Shown piece after piece: positions 16,711-25,523 of a stretch of DNA of 64,000 bases (positions within the stretch are counted from its first letter, which is position 1; each line of letters begins with the position of its first letter). Both the position numbers and the translations under genes were made by a program. The notes under the pieces are model-generated. The model was not told the DNA's origin. It saw only the letters and a program-made list of their open reading frames with translations, and did not search any database. The stretch is from CAZIOH01 sp964540815 (lineage in GTDB: Bacteria; Myxococcota_A; Polyangia; Fen-1088), in NCBI GenBank assembly GCA_964540815.1, contig CAZIOH010000001.1, positions 1 to 64,000 of the forward strand, given 5' to 3'.

Positions 16711-17728
16711 GCACGGCCTCGCCGAGCACGAGCGAACGGGGCGGCCAGCTCTCGATCTCGATCCGGCGCCCCCAGGCCGGAACCTGCGGCGCCACCCGCG
16801 CCCGCACCGGCATCTCCTCGAGCTCGGGCGCGACCACGGCGACCCGCCCGGCCCAGCGCGCGCTCCAGAACCCTTGGCCGCGCAGCCGGACGCCGTGACC
16901 GACCTCGACCTTGACGAGCTCCCGCTCGGGCACCCAGCAGATGATGCGCCCCGGCCGTCCGAAGGCGATGCGCACCAGCTCGGTGGCGGCGGGAACCACG
17001 TCGCCCGGGTGGTGCAGGATCGCGGACACCACGCCGTCCGCGCGCGCGCGCACCGTGGCCTCGTCGAAGGCGAGCTCGGCCAGCTTGACGCCCTCCTCGC
17101 TCATGCGCACGGCCTCCCGCAGCGGCGCGAGTCGGCGCTCCACCTGGTCGACGGCCACCTGTCCGCCCTGGTTGCGACCGAGCCCCGCCCGCCGGTCCTT
17201 GGTGGCCGCGTCGAGCAGCTCGAGGCTGGCGGCCAGATCCGCCTCCTTGAGCTTCTGCTGCTCGACGTCGCGGGCCTGGACCAGCTGCTCGTCGGCGAGC
17301 TTCTGCAACCGGTCGAGCTGCTGGCGTACCTCCACGAGCTGGGCCCGGTCCCGGGTCTGCGTCGCCTGCAGGCGCAGCACCAGGAGCTCGGCCCGCGCGA
17401 CGGCCGCGCCGGCCACCACCTCCTCGGCGGCGAGCTCGGCCCGCGCGCGCGCGAGCGCGATCCGCGTGGTGGCGCGCCTGAGCTCGAGCTCGCTCGTATC
17501 CATGACGGCCACCACCTCGCCCGCCTTGACGACCTGACCCATTCGCACCCGGACCTGCGCGACGCGGCCCCCACCGAGCGGCGCCGCCGGCGCGTCCAGA
17601 TCCTCGGCGTACCCGCGGGTGGCGAGCGCGCCGACGCCGCCGTCCCCGCGGGAGAGCCCCCAGAACAGGGCCGCCGCGACCGCGATGGCGAAGGGGGCGG
17701 CGAAGCGCGCGCGGGATCTCGTGATCAT
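16697..17728 (-). CDS. HlyD/RND-type membrane fusion protein
   Basis: The 343-residue protein has a single N-terminal membrane helix (FAAPFAIAVAAALFWGL, about 9-25), a lipoyl half-motif RVRMGQVVKAGEVVAVMDTSEL, a long coiled-coil hairpin (about 90-215), a second lipoyl half ADGVVSAILHHPGDVVPAATELVRIA, and a C-terminal beta-barrel region. Such adaptors bridge inner-membrane transporters to TolC ducts. Here the only inner-membrane candidate in the operon is the DUF4956 protein. The ATG overlaps the upstream stop by 4 bp. Confidence 0.88.
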   Translation of the reverse strand: MITRSRARFAAPFAIAVAAALFWGLSRGDGGVGALATRGYAEDLDAPAAPLGGGRVAQVRVRMGQVVKAGEVVAVMDTSELELRRATTRIALARARAELAAEEVVAGAAVARAELLVLRLQATQTRDRAQLVEVRQQLDRLQKLADEQLVQARDVEQQKLKEADLAASLELLDAATKDRRAGLGRNQGGQVAVDQVERRLAPLREAVRMSEEGVKLAELAFDEATVRARADGVVSAILHHPGDVVPAATELVRIAFGRPGRIICWVPERELVKVEVGHGVRLRGQGFWSARWAGRVAVVAPELEEMPVRARVAPQVPAWGRRIEIESWPPRSLVLGEAVHVRF

Positions 17729-18378
17729 AGCTCGAGCGACGAGTCTTGCATGAGGAGGGTGGCCCCCGTCAGCCCCGGCAGCGCGTTGAGCTCGCGGAGC
17801 AAGAGCGGTCCCACCTTGCTGTCCGCGAACTGGACCTGGTACGAGTGCTCGTAGACGTCGTGTCCGGCCTCGCGCATGTTCACGAGGAGGAAGCGTCGAC
17901 AGTACCGCCCGAGCAGATCGGTGAAGGCGCGCAGCTCGGGGGAGCTGGCGGGCATCCGCACGCGCAGCACGGCGTCGAACTGCCGGTGGGTGCCGAAGCC
18001 CGAGACGTGCAGGAAGGCGACCGCCACCGAGAAGACCCCCGTGCCAATCACCGCCACCGCGTAGCTCTGAACCCCGCAGGCCACGCCCGCCGCCAGCCCC
18101 GCGAACACGAACATCAGGTCGCGGGTGTCCTTGATGGTGGTCCGGAAGCGCACGATGGTGAGCGCGCCGACCACGCCGAGCCCGCGGGCGACGTCGTCGC
18201 CGATGGCCAGCATGACCGAGGCCGAGATGATGCCGCCGATGGCCAGGCTCTGGGTGAACCCGCGCAGGTAGGACAGGCCCGCGTGGGTGGCGGAGTACAC
18301 CCACGCCACGACCATCGAGAGCGCGAAGGCGAGCGAGAGCGAGGCGAGCGCGGTCTCCCAGCCGATCCTCTGCTCCAC
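17725..18378 (-). CDS. DUF4956 integral membrane protein
   Basis: The 217-residue protein has about four membrane helices in the first 130 residues, with the recognisable DUF4956 motif GVVGALTIVRFRTTIKDTRDLMFVFAGLAAGVACG. A soluble C-terminal domain (about 145-217) ends in a ferredoxin-like pattern (HSYQVQFADSKVGPLLLRELNAL). DUF4956 genes are commonly next to bacterial VTC-domain genes, as here, where only 6 bp separate them. Its role is unproven; the association suggests it inserts into or gates polyphosphate or polymer handling at the cytoplasmic membrane. Confidence 0.88.
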   Translation of the reverse strand: MEQRIGWETALASLSLAFALSMVVAWVYSATHAGLSYLRGFTQSLAIGGIISASVMLAIGDDVARGLGVVGALTIVRFRTTIKDTRDLMFVFAGLAAGVACGVQSYAVAVIGTGVFSVAVAFLHVSGFGTHRQFDAVLRVRMPASSPELRAFTDLLGRYCRRFLLVNMREAGHDVYEHSYQVQFADSKVGPLLLRELNALPGLTGATLLMQDSSLEL

Positions 18379-18384
18379 CTTCGC

Positions 18385-19299
18385 CTAGTCCCTCTCCCCC
18401 GCGAGATCCCAGGCCATGGCGTTCAGCATGGGCTCATCGAGCAGGGACTGGACCGCCGCCATGTACTTCGAATACCCGACCCGCCACAGGTCCAGACGAT
18501 TGACGAGGTGGCCCATCCAGGCGGGCGCGCTCCGGGGAAACTTGAGCTCGAGCATGACGTGGGCCCCCCGCTGGCCGTGCTGGTCCTCCCCGTCGATGGG
18601 GATCCACCCGCGCGGATCTCCGTGCAGCGAAGGGCCGCACGCGCGCTGGAAGCCGACATCTTGGTCGAGGGTCAGGCGCACGTCCTCGCGCGGATCAGGG
18701 GTGCAGTACGACGCGCGGTGGGCGCGCACCAGCACGCAGGGACGGGCATCCGTCACCGTCTTCAGGTAGAGGAAGCTCTCGAGGTTGCGGCGCTCCTCGG
18801 ACGAGAGCGAGGCGGGGAGCGCGTCGTAGGTGCCGTCGAGCAGGGGCGCGACCTCCTCCATCTGCACGGCCGAACGGGTCTTGACCGTGATGGCGTTGAT
18901 CTTGCGCTTGGTCTCGAAGAAGGCAAGGCCCGCCGGCACCTCGCCGTAGGCCCGCACGCGCAGCTTGTAGCGGTCCGCGGCCGAGTCGGCGTGGGTCCGG
19001 TAGGCGTCGAGCCCGGAGGTCTCGAGGTAGAGGGTGGTGTTGTGCTGGCGCTCGAGGCCCTGCGCGACGTTGAAGGGATCGAGCACCAGGTACGGCCGCA
19101 CGAAGGCGATCACCTCGTCACAGAGCGCGCTCGGCACCCAGTACTTGAGCTCGAATCGGTCGACTTCGCGCGCTGGCACCGCGAAGATCGGACGCGCCTC
19201 GGAGTCTCGCTCGCGAATCGTCTCGTGGGTCGGCTCGGACGCTGCCGGCGGATTGGCCGTGCGGGGGTCGGACCAGGCCAGGGCGAGCTTGCGGCTCAC
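18385..19299 (-). CDS. VTC-domain polyphosphate polymerase-like protein
   Basis: The 304-residue soluble protein carries the VTC tunnel-fold signature: VDRFELKYWVP (basic substrate residues), TLYLET, DRYKLRVRAYG, LAFFETKRKINAITVKTRS and the terminal VMLELKFPRSAPAWMGHLV. In yeast VTC this tunnel polymerises ATP gamma-phosphate into polyphosphate. The alternating Lys/Arg/Glu positions that line the tunnel are present, so activity is plausible. The GTG start overlaps the stop of the dikinase-like gene by 4 bp. No transmembrane helix is present; membrane attachment would come through DUF4956. Confidence 0.88.
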   Translation of the reverse strand: MSRKLALAWSDPRTANPPAASEPTHETIRERDSEARPIFAVPAREVDRFELKYWVPSALCDEVIAFVRPYLVLDPFNVAQGLERQHNTTLYLETSGLDAYRTHADSAADRYKLRVRAYGEVPAGLAFFETKRKINAITVKTRSAVQMEEVAPLLDGTYDALPASLSSEERRNLESFLYLKTVTDARPCVLVRAHRASYCTPDPREDVRLTLDQDVGFQRACGPSLHGDPRGWIPIDGEDQHGQRGAHVMLELKFPRSAPAWMGHLVNRLDLWRVGYSKYMAAVQSLLDEPMLNAMAWDLAGERD

Positions 19300-21464
19300 G
19301 GTCCTCCCGTGTCGCTCGAGACATCCGCGCCCCGCCCCGGGTAGGGACGGGCCTGCTTGATGTACAAGGTCGCGGGTGCCGTGGGGTCAGCGTCGTTGTC
19401 GAACTTGAACTCGCAGTCCATGGCGTAAAAGCCGGTGTTGCCGGAGGCCGGGCCGTAGGCCGGCGAGAAGCGCGTGTGGATGGCGTCGAGCGCGACCCCG
19501 AGCTGATGGGCCTGGGTCGTGGAGAGCACGTTGGCCGTGACCAGGTTCGAGTGCGTGATGTACGTGATGGGCTGGTTCGGCTCGCTGAAGTAGTACAGGA
19601 ACTGATCGCTGGTCACGCCCGGCGGCGGGTGCACCACCTCGGCGTCGCCGCCCGCCTGGACGTTGACGTAGTAGGCCGGGTCGAGCCCGGAGTCGTCGAA
19701 GGGATTGGCGGTGATGGCCACGCCGTTGGCCTCCTCGTTCGGGAAGTTGTGGTGAACCAGCAACCCCATGCCCACGGCGGTGTGGTCGATGCCGTAGTAG
19801 CTGCGCTCCTCGAACGTCCGGAAGAGCCACGCGCTCGCGTAGGCCTGGCGAATGGCGTCCAGCACCGACGGCCACTTGGCCGGATCGCCGGTGTGGGACT
19901 CGTAGCAGCCGGCGCACGGGAAGCCGTCCAGATCCTCGCTGTTGGTGCTGGTGCGAAAGCGCATGGTGATGCCCGGGTAGTCGGCGGCCAGCTTGGCCAT
20001 GAGCAGGCTCTGGAAGGTGGCGTCGAGGGGCGCCGCCAGCATGGCGGTCCGCAGCGCGGTCAGCTGCTGCTCGCGCACGGTGGCGTCGGTGGCGAACGAC
20101 GGGTCGGCGACGAGGGCCGCCACCTGGTCGTAAAAGCCGTTCTGCTTCATGAACTGGTCGTAATAGAAGATGGGGATCGCGAAGGCCTTCAGCACCGGGA
20201 CGTCCGGCGTCCGGGCAAGGATCGAGTACTGGGCGGCCTTGCCGCCGAAGGCCAGCACCGCGGTCTTGATGGCGTCGCGCAGGGAGGTTCCCGCGGCCGG
20301 CTCGGGCGTGACGTCCTCGACGTCGGTGAGGGCCGTGACGGCCAGGTTCACGACGGGCAGCGTGATGGGCGGCGGCTTGTGCGTGGCCCAGAAGGCCTCC
20401 GCGTCGGCCTCGGTCACCGCGCGAACGCTCCAGGTCGACCCGCCGACCGTCAGCTCGACCAGCTGGCCCTCGAGGGCACGCAGCGCCGGATTGGTCATGG
20501 CGTTGCGCAGGCCCATGTTGGGGGTGTGCCGGTTGGCGGAGAGCACGTTGACGTGCGACAGCGGGGTCTGGAACTCCTGGGTGATGAGGCCCTGAACCAC
20601 GGTGATGTCGTTGGGCGCCTGGTCGAGCACGGCGATGTCCTGGTAGGACAGGGTGGCGGTGTCGAGGTTGGCCACCGCCACGAAGCGCAGCCGGCCCATG
20701 CCCGAGGCCAGCGTGAGCGGCTGGTAGTCGATCTGCGCGTAGAGATCGTCGGTGCTCACCACCTTGACGGTGGCGGGCAGGTTCTTCGCCTGCGCGGTCA
20801 CGGCGTCCGACGTGGGATGAAACACCAGGGCTGGGCCGAAGAAGGCCTTGGCCTTCACGGCGGCCAGCAGCTTCGCGATCATCGGAGCGGAGGCGGTGTC
20901 GTAGGGCGCGAGCTCGAGGGCCCAGGTCTTCGGCCCGTCGTAGTAGGTGACCGACCCCAGGATGAACCGCCGGTCGGGCTTGTAGTACTGGCTGGCGTTG
21001 AAGTCCGCGAGCGAGCCGACCACCGGCAGGGTCCCGCCCGACAGGTGCGTCGAGACGAAGGCGTAGTGCACCTGGTAAAGGACGCTGTTCTGGAAGTAGA
21101 GCGCATCGCCGTCCGCCTGGTCGAGCACCACCTTGACCGATCGGGCTCCGGGCAAGGTGACGTCGAGGGGCGCGGAGGCGAGGGCCGTGAAGTCCGAGGT
21201 GCACCCGATCCGCCGCAGGGACTCCGTGGTCGGCGCGCCCGCGTCGCCGCCTCCATCCGTGGCGGTCGCGGCGACGGCGGAGGCGGCGTCCTCGGAGGCG
21301 GCGGGCCCAGCAATCTCGCAGGCCCCCTCCACCACCGCGGGGGAGGTCGCGGCCGAGCCTCCTCCGCCACCGCACCCGCCAAGGCCAACGAGGCTACTCG
21401 TTAGCCACAGCAGCGCGGCGGAGCAAGCCGGGGAGAGGGACCGGCGACCGACTGGAGGCGTCAA
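19296..21464 (-). CDS. Dikinase-like lipoprotein (PEP synthase/GWD-type domains)
   Basis: About 722 residues with a lipobox (LLWLTSSLVGLGGCGGGGG) and Ala-rich spacer. The middle has VVQGLITQEFQTPLSHVNVLSANRHTP, matching the phosphohistidine swivelling domain of PEP-utilising enzymes, with candidate His304. The C-terminal half has GGKAAQYSILAR, RFRTSTNSEDLDGFPCAGCYESHTG, AWLFRTFEERSYYGIDH, and a terminal EFKFDNDADPTAPATLYIKQARP, matching the ATP-grasp domain of pyruvate phosphate dikinase or PEP synthase. His domain first and ATP-grasp last is the order in glucan water dikinase. Being lipid-anchored outside the cytoplasm is odd for an ATP enzyme. Start: TTG 21464 behind a GGAG; TTG 21506 is possible. 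The 214-bp gap upstream should hold the operon promoter. Confidence 0.72.
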   Translation of the reverse strand: MTPPVGRRSLSPACSAALLWLTSSLVGLGGCGGGGGSAATSPAVVEGACEIAGPAASEDAASAVAATATDGGGDAGAPTTESLRRIGCTSDFTALASAPLDVTLPGARSVKVVLDQADGDALYFQNSVLYQVHYAFVSTHLSGGTLPVVGSLADFNASQYYKPDRRFILGSVTYYDGPKTWALELAPYDTASAPMIAKLLAAVKAKAFFGPALVFHPTSDAVTAQAKNLPATVKVVSTDDLYAQIDYQPLTLASGMGRLRFVAVANLDTATLSYQDIAVLDQAPNDITVVQGLITQEFQTPLSHVNVLSANRHTPNMGLRNAMTNPALRALEGQLVELTVGGSTWSVRAVTEADAEAFWATHKPPPITLPVVNLAVTALTDVEDVTPEPAAGTSLRDAIKTAVLAFGGKAAQYSILARTPDVPVLKAFAIPIFYYDQFMKQNGFYDQVAALVADPSFATDATVREQQLTALRTAMLAAPLDATFQSLLMAKLAADYPGITMRFRTSTNSEDLDGFPCAGCYESHTGDPAKWPSVLDAIRQAYASAWLFRTFEERSYYGIDHTAVGMGLLVHHNFPNEEANGVAITANPFDDSGLDPAYYVNVQAGGDAEVVHPPPGVTSDQFLYYFSEPNQPITYITHSNLVTANVLSTTQAHQLGVALDAIHTRFSPAYGPASGNTGFYAMDCEFKFDNDADPTAPATLYIKQARPYPGRGADVSSDTGGP

Positions 21465-21678
21465 CGAGGACCAGCTCCACAGGCTTCCGTCGGTGCGACA
21501 GCCCAAGCCAGGGGAGGCACGAGGGGTGACATCCTGGTCACAAGTCTGTGCCCAAAGGGTTCCAGACGTCTAACGGAAAACACCTTCCCCGAAGAAATCT
21601 GGCCTCTCCCTGACCCGCACCGGTATCGCGCAGCCGCGGTCAGGGTCGGGCGGGCCGACTCGGCTCGGGGCCGCCGGG

Positions 21679-22251
21679 TCAGAGGTTGGGCTGGCCCTCG
21701 GTCGGGGTCGTGCGAACGAAGCCGCCGGTGCCATCCGGGAGGCGGCCCCACGACTTGTCGGACGGGACGTCCGCCCCGAAGATCGTCGCGTCGACCTCCA
21801 CCCCGGCGGGATCGAGGAGGTGGACCTCGTCGCCCTTGCTGGAGCTGAGCTTGAAGGGCAGGTGCACGCCCGACGGGATACCGCCGTCGGCCTGGTCGTC
21901 GCAATAGATGACAAGGTAGGCGCCGGGGTCGATCGACGTCGCCGCGGGCAGCTTGGTCAGGTCGGCCACCAGGTTGTCGCGCATCTGGTAACCGCCGAGG
22001 TCGATGGCCGCGGCCGTCAGGTTCTTGAGCTCGACCCAGTCGGGGGCCGCGGGGGAGGAGCCGTTCGCGAAGACCTCGTTGATGACGACCGACTTGCCGC
22101 TCGTGCTCCCGCCGTCGCCCGTCGCGGGATGCGACGACCCGCCTGAGCAGCCGAGGGTTAGGCTCACGGCGAGCAGGATCATTCCGGACGTTTCGAGCTG
22201 GGCGAGCTGCGCGAACTGGCTGAGCTGGCTGAGCTTGGAGAACTTGGTCAT
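21679..22251 (-). CDS. Lamin-tail-domain lipoprotein
   Basis: The start ATG 22251 follows GAGGAG. The 190-residue protein opens with a Gln/Leu/Ser/Ala repeat (KLSQLSQFAQLAQLE), then a lipoprotein signal (MILLAVSLTLGCSGG), then a lamin-tail domain: VVINEVFANGSSPAAPDWVELKNLTAAAIDLGGYQMRDN through GVEVDATIFGADVPSDKSWGRLPDGTG to TPTEGQPN. Lamin-tail domains are extracellular Ig-like modules often linked to CotH kinases and nucleases. A leader longer than usual for a lipoprotein is noted. It lies on the same strand upstream of the six-gene operon. Confidence 0.85.
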   Translation of the reverse strand: MTKFSKLSQLSQFAQLAQLETSGMILLAVSLTLGCSGGSSHPATGDGGSTSGKSVVINEVFANGSSPAAPDWVELKNLTAAAIDLGGYQMRDNLVADLTKLPAATSIDPGAYLVIYCDDQADGGIPSGVHLPFKLSSSKGDEVHLLDPAGVEVDATIFGADVPSDKSWGRLPDGTGGFVRTTPTEGQPNL

Positions 22252-22280
22252 TGGGCTCCTCGGTGGGTGGGTGCCGTGGT

Positions 22281-23351
22281 TCAGGGCCAAAGGGAGGTGG
22301 TGGTGCCGTCGCGGCGCACGATGGTCGTCGAGGTCGGAGGCGAGCCCGCTCCGCGGGTGATGCGCAGGAGCGCCCCATCCGAGTATCCGACGGCATAGGA
22401 CATCCCGACGTCGATGGGGAACAGGCGCCCATCATAGCGGGCGACGAGCTCGCCCTTCACCCGCGCACCGAGGGGATCGCCCGCGAAATCGAGCGCGCCC
22501 GGATCGTGGCCGAAGGCGATGTGCGCGGCCGGCAGCGCCGCCAGGTTCTCGTCGACGCGGCCCACCCCCGACGCGGCGCCGGCGTCGGCGCCGGCCGAGG
22601 CATCGGCCACGGAGTCGGCGAGGCTGCCCTGCCACCAGGCGTTGGCCTCGAGGAGGCTGCCCATGCCAATCAGGAAGGCGTCTCCATATCCGCGGGGGCC
22701 TTCGACGGCGGCACGGAACTTCCGGCCGATGGCTGCGGCGCTGTCCCCATTGCTGTCCCCGGCGTGGCAGAAGAACCAGTCATCGATCAGCGCCGCCACC
22801 GGCAGGTTGCGCAGCCAGGCGCCGTAGGGCGATGACGCTGCGCCCGCGGCGACGGCGGTGGCATCGATCCCCGCCGCCCTCAGCTCGGCCTGGAAGACCT
22901 TGGTCTCGGAGCCGATTGGGTCGCCCAGGAACTCGGCCTCGTGATTGCCGAGCGTCACGATGACCCGCCCGCCCGCCGCCCGGGCCTCGGGGGCGAGCGC
23001 CATGAGGAGATCGATGATCGGGAGCGCCGAGGCTCCTTTGTCGATGACGTCCCCCGTGACGACCAGGATCTTCGCGCCCCCGCTCCAGGTGATGGGCGAC
23101 GTGGTCGTGATGAGGCCGGCGCTGGCCAGCAGGCGAAAGGTCGCGTCGGGATCACCGTGCGGGTCGCCGAGCGCGTCGATCTCCTCGGCCCCGGTCAACG
23201 TCACGACGGCAGGGTAGGCCGACCAGTCGCGCTCGAAGCGCGGGCCCGCGTCGGAGCCGGCGGCGGACCCTCGACCCCCGCAAGCGCCGCTCGCGGCGGC
23301 GGCCAGCGTCGCCGCGAGCCCCAGGATGTGGATCGGAGAGCGTCTCGTCAT
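22281..23351 (-). CDS. Secreted calcineurin-type metallophosphoesterase
   Basis: The 356-residue protein has a signal peptide with a Cys (LAATLAAAASGACGG). The metallophosphoesterase blocks are in order: ALGDPHGD (GDxHG), VTGDVIDKG (GDxxDRG-like), VTLGNHEAEF (GNHE), FFCHAGD, and IAFGHDPGA (GHxP-like). This is the PPP-type Ser/Thr phosphatase or Shewanella-type phosphatase core with two metals. It could dephosphorylate extracytoplasmic substrates. Its stop is 29 bp upstream of the lamin-tail gene start, so the two are probably cotranscribed. Confidence 0.87.
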   Translation of the reverse strand: MTRRSPIHILGLAATLAAAASGACGGRGSAAGSDAGPRFERDWSAYPAVVTLTGAEEIDALGDPHGDPDATFRLLASAGLITTTSPITWSGGAKILVVTGDVIDKGASALPIIDLLMALAPEARAAGGRVIVTLGNHEAEFLGDPIGSETKVFQAELRAAGIDATAVAAGAASSPYGAWLRNLPVAALIDDWFFCHAGDSNGDSAAAIGRKFRAAVEGPRGYGDAFLIGMGSLLEANAWWQGSLADSVADASAGADAGAASGVGRVDENLAALPAAHIAFGHDPGALDFAGDPLGARVKGELVARYDGRLFPIDVGMSYAVGYSDGALLRITRGAGSPPTSTTIVRRDGTTTSLWP

Positions 23352-23515
23352 GCGTGCGTCGCGCAGGTCGTGCGTCGCCGGTCGGCGCGGCGGTCGACCG
23401 ACCTCGCTTCCGACCGCGCCTCCGACTCGCCAGACTATACCGCGTCGGTGAACCCGGCGACAGACGACGACGGTTGCGGCCTCGGGGAGCGCTCCCCCGG
23501 TGTGGACGCCGCCGC

Positions 23516-24946
23516 TCAGGCGGCGTCGCGGGTCAACGGGGCGGGGGTCATCGAGCCCGCGGCGCGGGCATCGAGGAGGGCGACCACCCGGCGCAAGGCG
23601 GCGAAGCAGTCCGGATCGAGCGCGGTCCCGACGGTCTCGGCCATGATCTCGAGCGTCTTCGGCACCGGGATGGCTCCCCGATAGGGGCGGGCCGCGGTGA
23701 TGGCGTCGAAGATGTCGGCCGTGGTGATGATGCGCGTCTCGAGCGCGATCTGCTCGGCGCCGATGCCCCGGGGATATCCCTTGCCGTCGAGGCGCTCGTG
23801 GTGGGCGCCGGCGACCACCGCCAGCGCGGCGAACTGGGGGATGCGGCTCAGGATCTCCTCGGTGTAGACCGGGTGCTTGCGGACGGCGTCCCACTCGGCC
23901 GCGTCCAGCTTGCCGGGCTTGTCGAGGATGGCGTTGCTGACGCCGAGCTTGCCCACGTCGTGCAGGAGGGCGCCCCGCAGCAGCCAGCGTCGGCGCTCGG
24001 CGCTGAGCGAGAGCTCGGCGGCGATGAGATCGGTATAGAGCCCGACGCGGCCGCTGTGGCCGGCGGTGTAGGGGCTCTTGGAGTCCACCACCTCGCCGAA
24101 GGCGGCCGCGATCTCGTCGAGGAAGGCGTCATCGACGGCGATGGAGAACTGGGCCGGCTCTTCCGCGAAGACCAGCTTCGGCAGCTCGGGCGAGCGCAGC
24201 GTCTCCCAGAGCTCGTCGTCCGGCCCGATCTGCTCCAGCGCCGCGACGAGCGCGGGATCGAGCCAGGTCCCGCAGCGCTCCCGGGCCTCCGCGAGCGCGG
24301 ACTCCGGGCCGCCCGAGGTGTTGAACACGTCGACGATCTGGGCGAGCAGCGCGATGCGGGAGTAGATCGGGATGTCCTGCCCCGCCAGGCGTTGCGGCCT
24401 GCCCCCGCCGTCCCAGTGCTCGTCGAGGCTGTGGATGCCCGCGGACACCCGCTCGTCGAAGCGCAAGCGCCGGGCAATCGAGGCGCCGCGCTGGCAGCGC
24501 GTGAGGATCAGCTCCTGGGCCGACTCTTCCCGGGTCCTGACGGCCCCGAGCATGATCTTGAAGCGCTCGAGGAGGCTGGCGCCAAGACCGGTGTGTCCGA
24601 GGACGAAGCGGACCACCTGGGGCAGGCTGCCGTTCATCGACTTGATGTCACGCTTGAACGTCAGGTCGTCGGTGACGTAGAGCTCGCAGATCCGCGCCGC
24701 GTTGCTGCTGCACCCGAGATCCTTGAGGAGCAACGTGTAGTAGAGCTCCCACAGCGATCGCTCCGGCAGGCCGATCGCGCGACCGAGCCGCATGCCGATC
24801 AGGCAACAGCGCGTGCAATGACCAGGCGGCTGACCCTCGGTGATGTCGAGGGCGTAGCTGAGAGCGCCGATCAGCTCGGCCAGGTGAATCTCGGTCTTCA
24901 TCGGAGACTGAATGGGGGGCTGCATGGGGGTCATCGCGTTGGTCAC
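23516..24946 (-). CDS. Tandem HD-GYP protein, first domain degenerate
   Basis: The 476-residue cytoplasmic protein contains two HD-GYP units. The first (about 20-215) keeps the layout but has KDLG where HD is expected, and HSLDEHWDGGGRP in place of the HHExxDGxGYP block, so it is likely inactive or regulatory. The second (about 250-455) is complete: HSGRVGLYTDLIA, LLHDVGKLGV, GAHHERLDGKGYPRG and ADIFDAITAARPYR. Active HD-GYP domains hydrolyse cyclic-di-GMP (or cGAMP in related deltaproteobacteria). The GTG at 24946 sits 8 bases after GGGAG and is preferred over the TTG at 24961. Confidence 0.88.
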   Translation of the reverse strand: MTNAMTPMQPPIQSPMKTEIHLAELIGALSYALDITEGQPPGHCTRCCLIGMRLGRAIGLPERSLWELYYTLLLKDLGCSSNAARICELYVTDDLTFKRDIKSMNGSLPQVVRFVLGHTGLGASLLERFKIMLGAVRTREESAQELILTRCQRGASIARRLRFDERVSAGIHSLDEHWDGGGRPQRLAGQDIPIYSRIALLAQIVDVFNTSGGPESALAEARERCGTWLDPALVAALEQIGPDDELWETLRSPELPKLVFAEEPAQFSIAVDDAFLDEIAAAFGEVVDSKSPYTAGHSGRVGLYTDLIAAELSLSAERRRWLLRGALLHDVGKLGVSNAILDKPGKLDAAEWDAVRKHPVYTEEILSRIPQFAALAVVAGAHHERLDGKGYPRGIGAEQIALETRIITTADIFDAITAARPYRGAIPVPKTLEIMAETVGTALDPDCFAALRRVVALLDARAAGSMTPAPLTRDAA

Positions 24947-24964
24947 CAACGGATCTCCCAACGG

Positions 24965-25486
24965 TCAACGGCGCTCGGCCGAGAAACTGTAGCCACCGCC
25001 TCTCCCTTTGCCTCGACGGCCAGCGGCACGGAGACCGGTGTCGCGCCGTCGAGGAGAACGGCGGCTCGAAGCGGCGTCGAGGGGCGCCTCGAGCGCGATC
25101 GCCAGGCTCCCATCGCTCGAGGTCGCCTCGATCGCGTCGCTCGGCCGAACCCGTCGTGCCAGCGCCTCCCCCAGCAGATCGAGGAGCAGATCGAACTCGG
25201 CGCGGCCAGGCCCCCCGAGCGTCGAGAGCCGCAGCGGCCGGCCGCTGGCCAGCCAGCGCCGCGCCTCTTCGATCTGTGCGGTCTCCTCCTCGAGGAGGCC
25301 GGCGCGCCTGGCCTTCTCGGCGGAGCGATCGATCACCCGGCTCGACGGGCCGGGGCGGGTGGTGCGGCCGGACGCCCGCAGGCGCGGCGAGATGCCGATG
25401 GGGGGCGCCTCGAGGATTCCGCGGTACAGGGAGGCGCGCTCGGCGGTGAGGTGAGCGAAGACGCGCTACGCGGACGACGTGGCCAC
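24965..25486 (-). pseudogene. Collapsed DUF2397 (Wadjet JetA-type) gene remnant
   Basis: From a GTG at 25486 the frame reads VATSSA, a TAG where the family has Trp, then RVFAHLTAERASLYRGIL, the usual DUF2397 N-terminus. This runs straight into EAPPIGISPRLRASGRT, DRSAEKARRAGLLEEETAQIEEARRWLASGRPLRLSTLG, FDLLLDLLGEALARR and EATSSDGSLAIALE, which are C-terminal family motifs. A full JetA-type protein is about 500 residues; here some 170 codons join both ends, so most of the middle is deleted. DUF2397 is the JetA subunit of one Wadjet plasmid-defence type. No JetB, JetC or JetD is nearby. Recognition is from memory of the family. Confidence 0.6.
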
Positions 25487-25523
25487 GGTGGTGGACCGGA
25501 GCTCACACGCCCCCGGAAAGACC

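Noticed and set aside
19476..21404. 642-codon plus-strand open frame
   Set aside because: It is antisense to the dikinase-like gene, has low-complexity Arg/Gly/Val-rich composition and no motif; long shadows are expected in GC-rich DNA.
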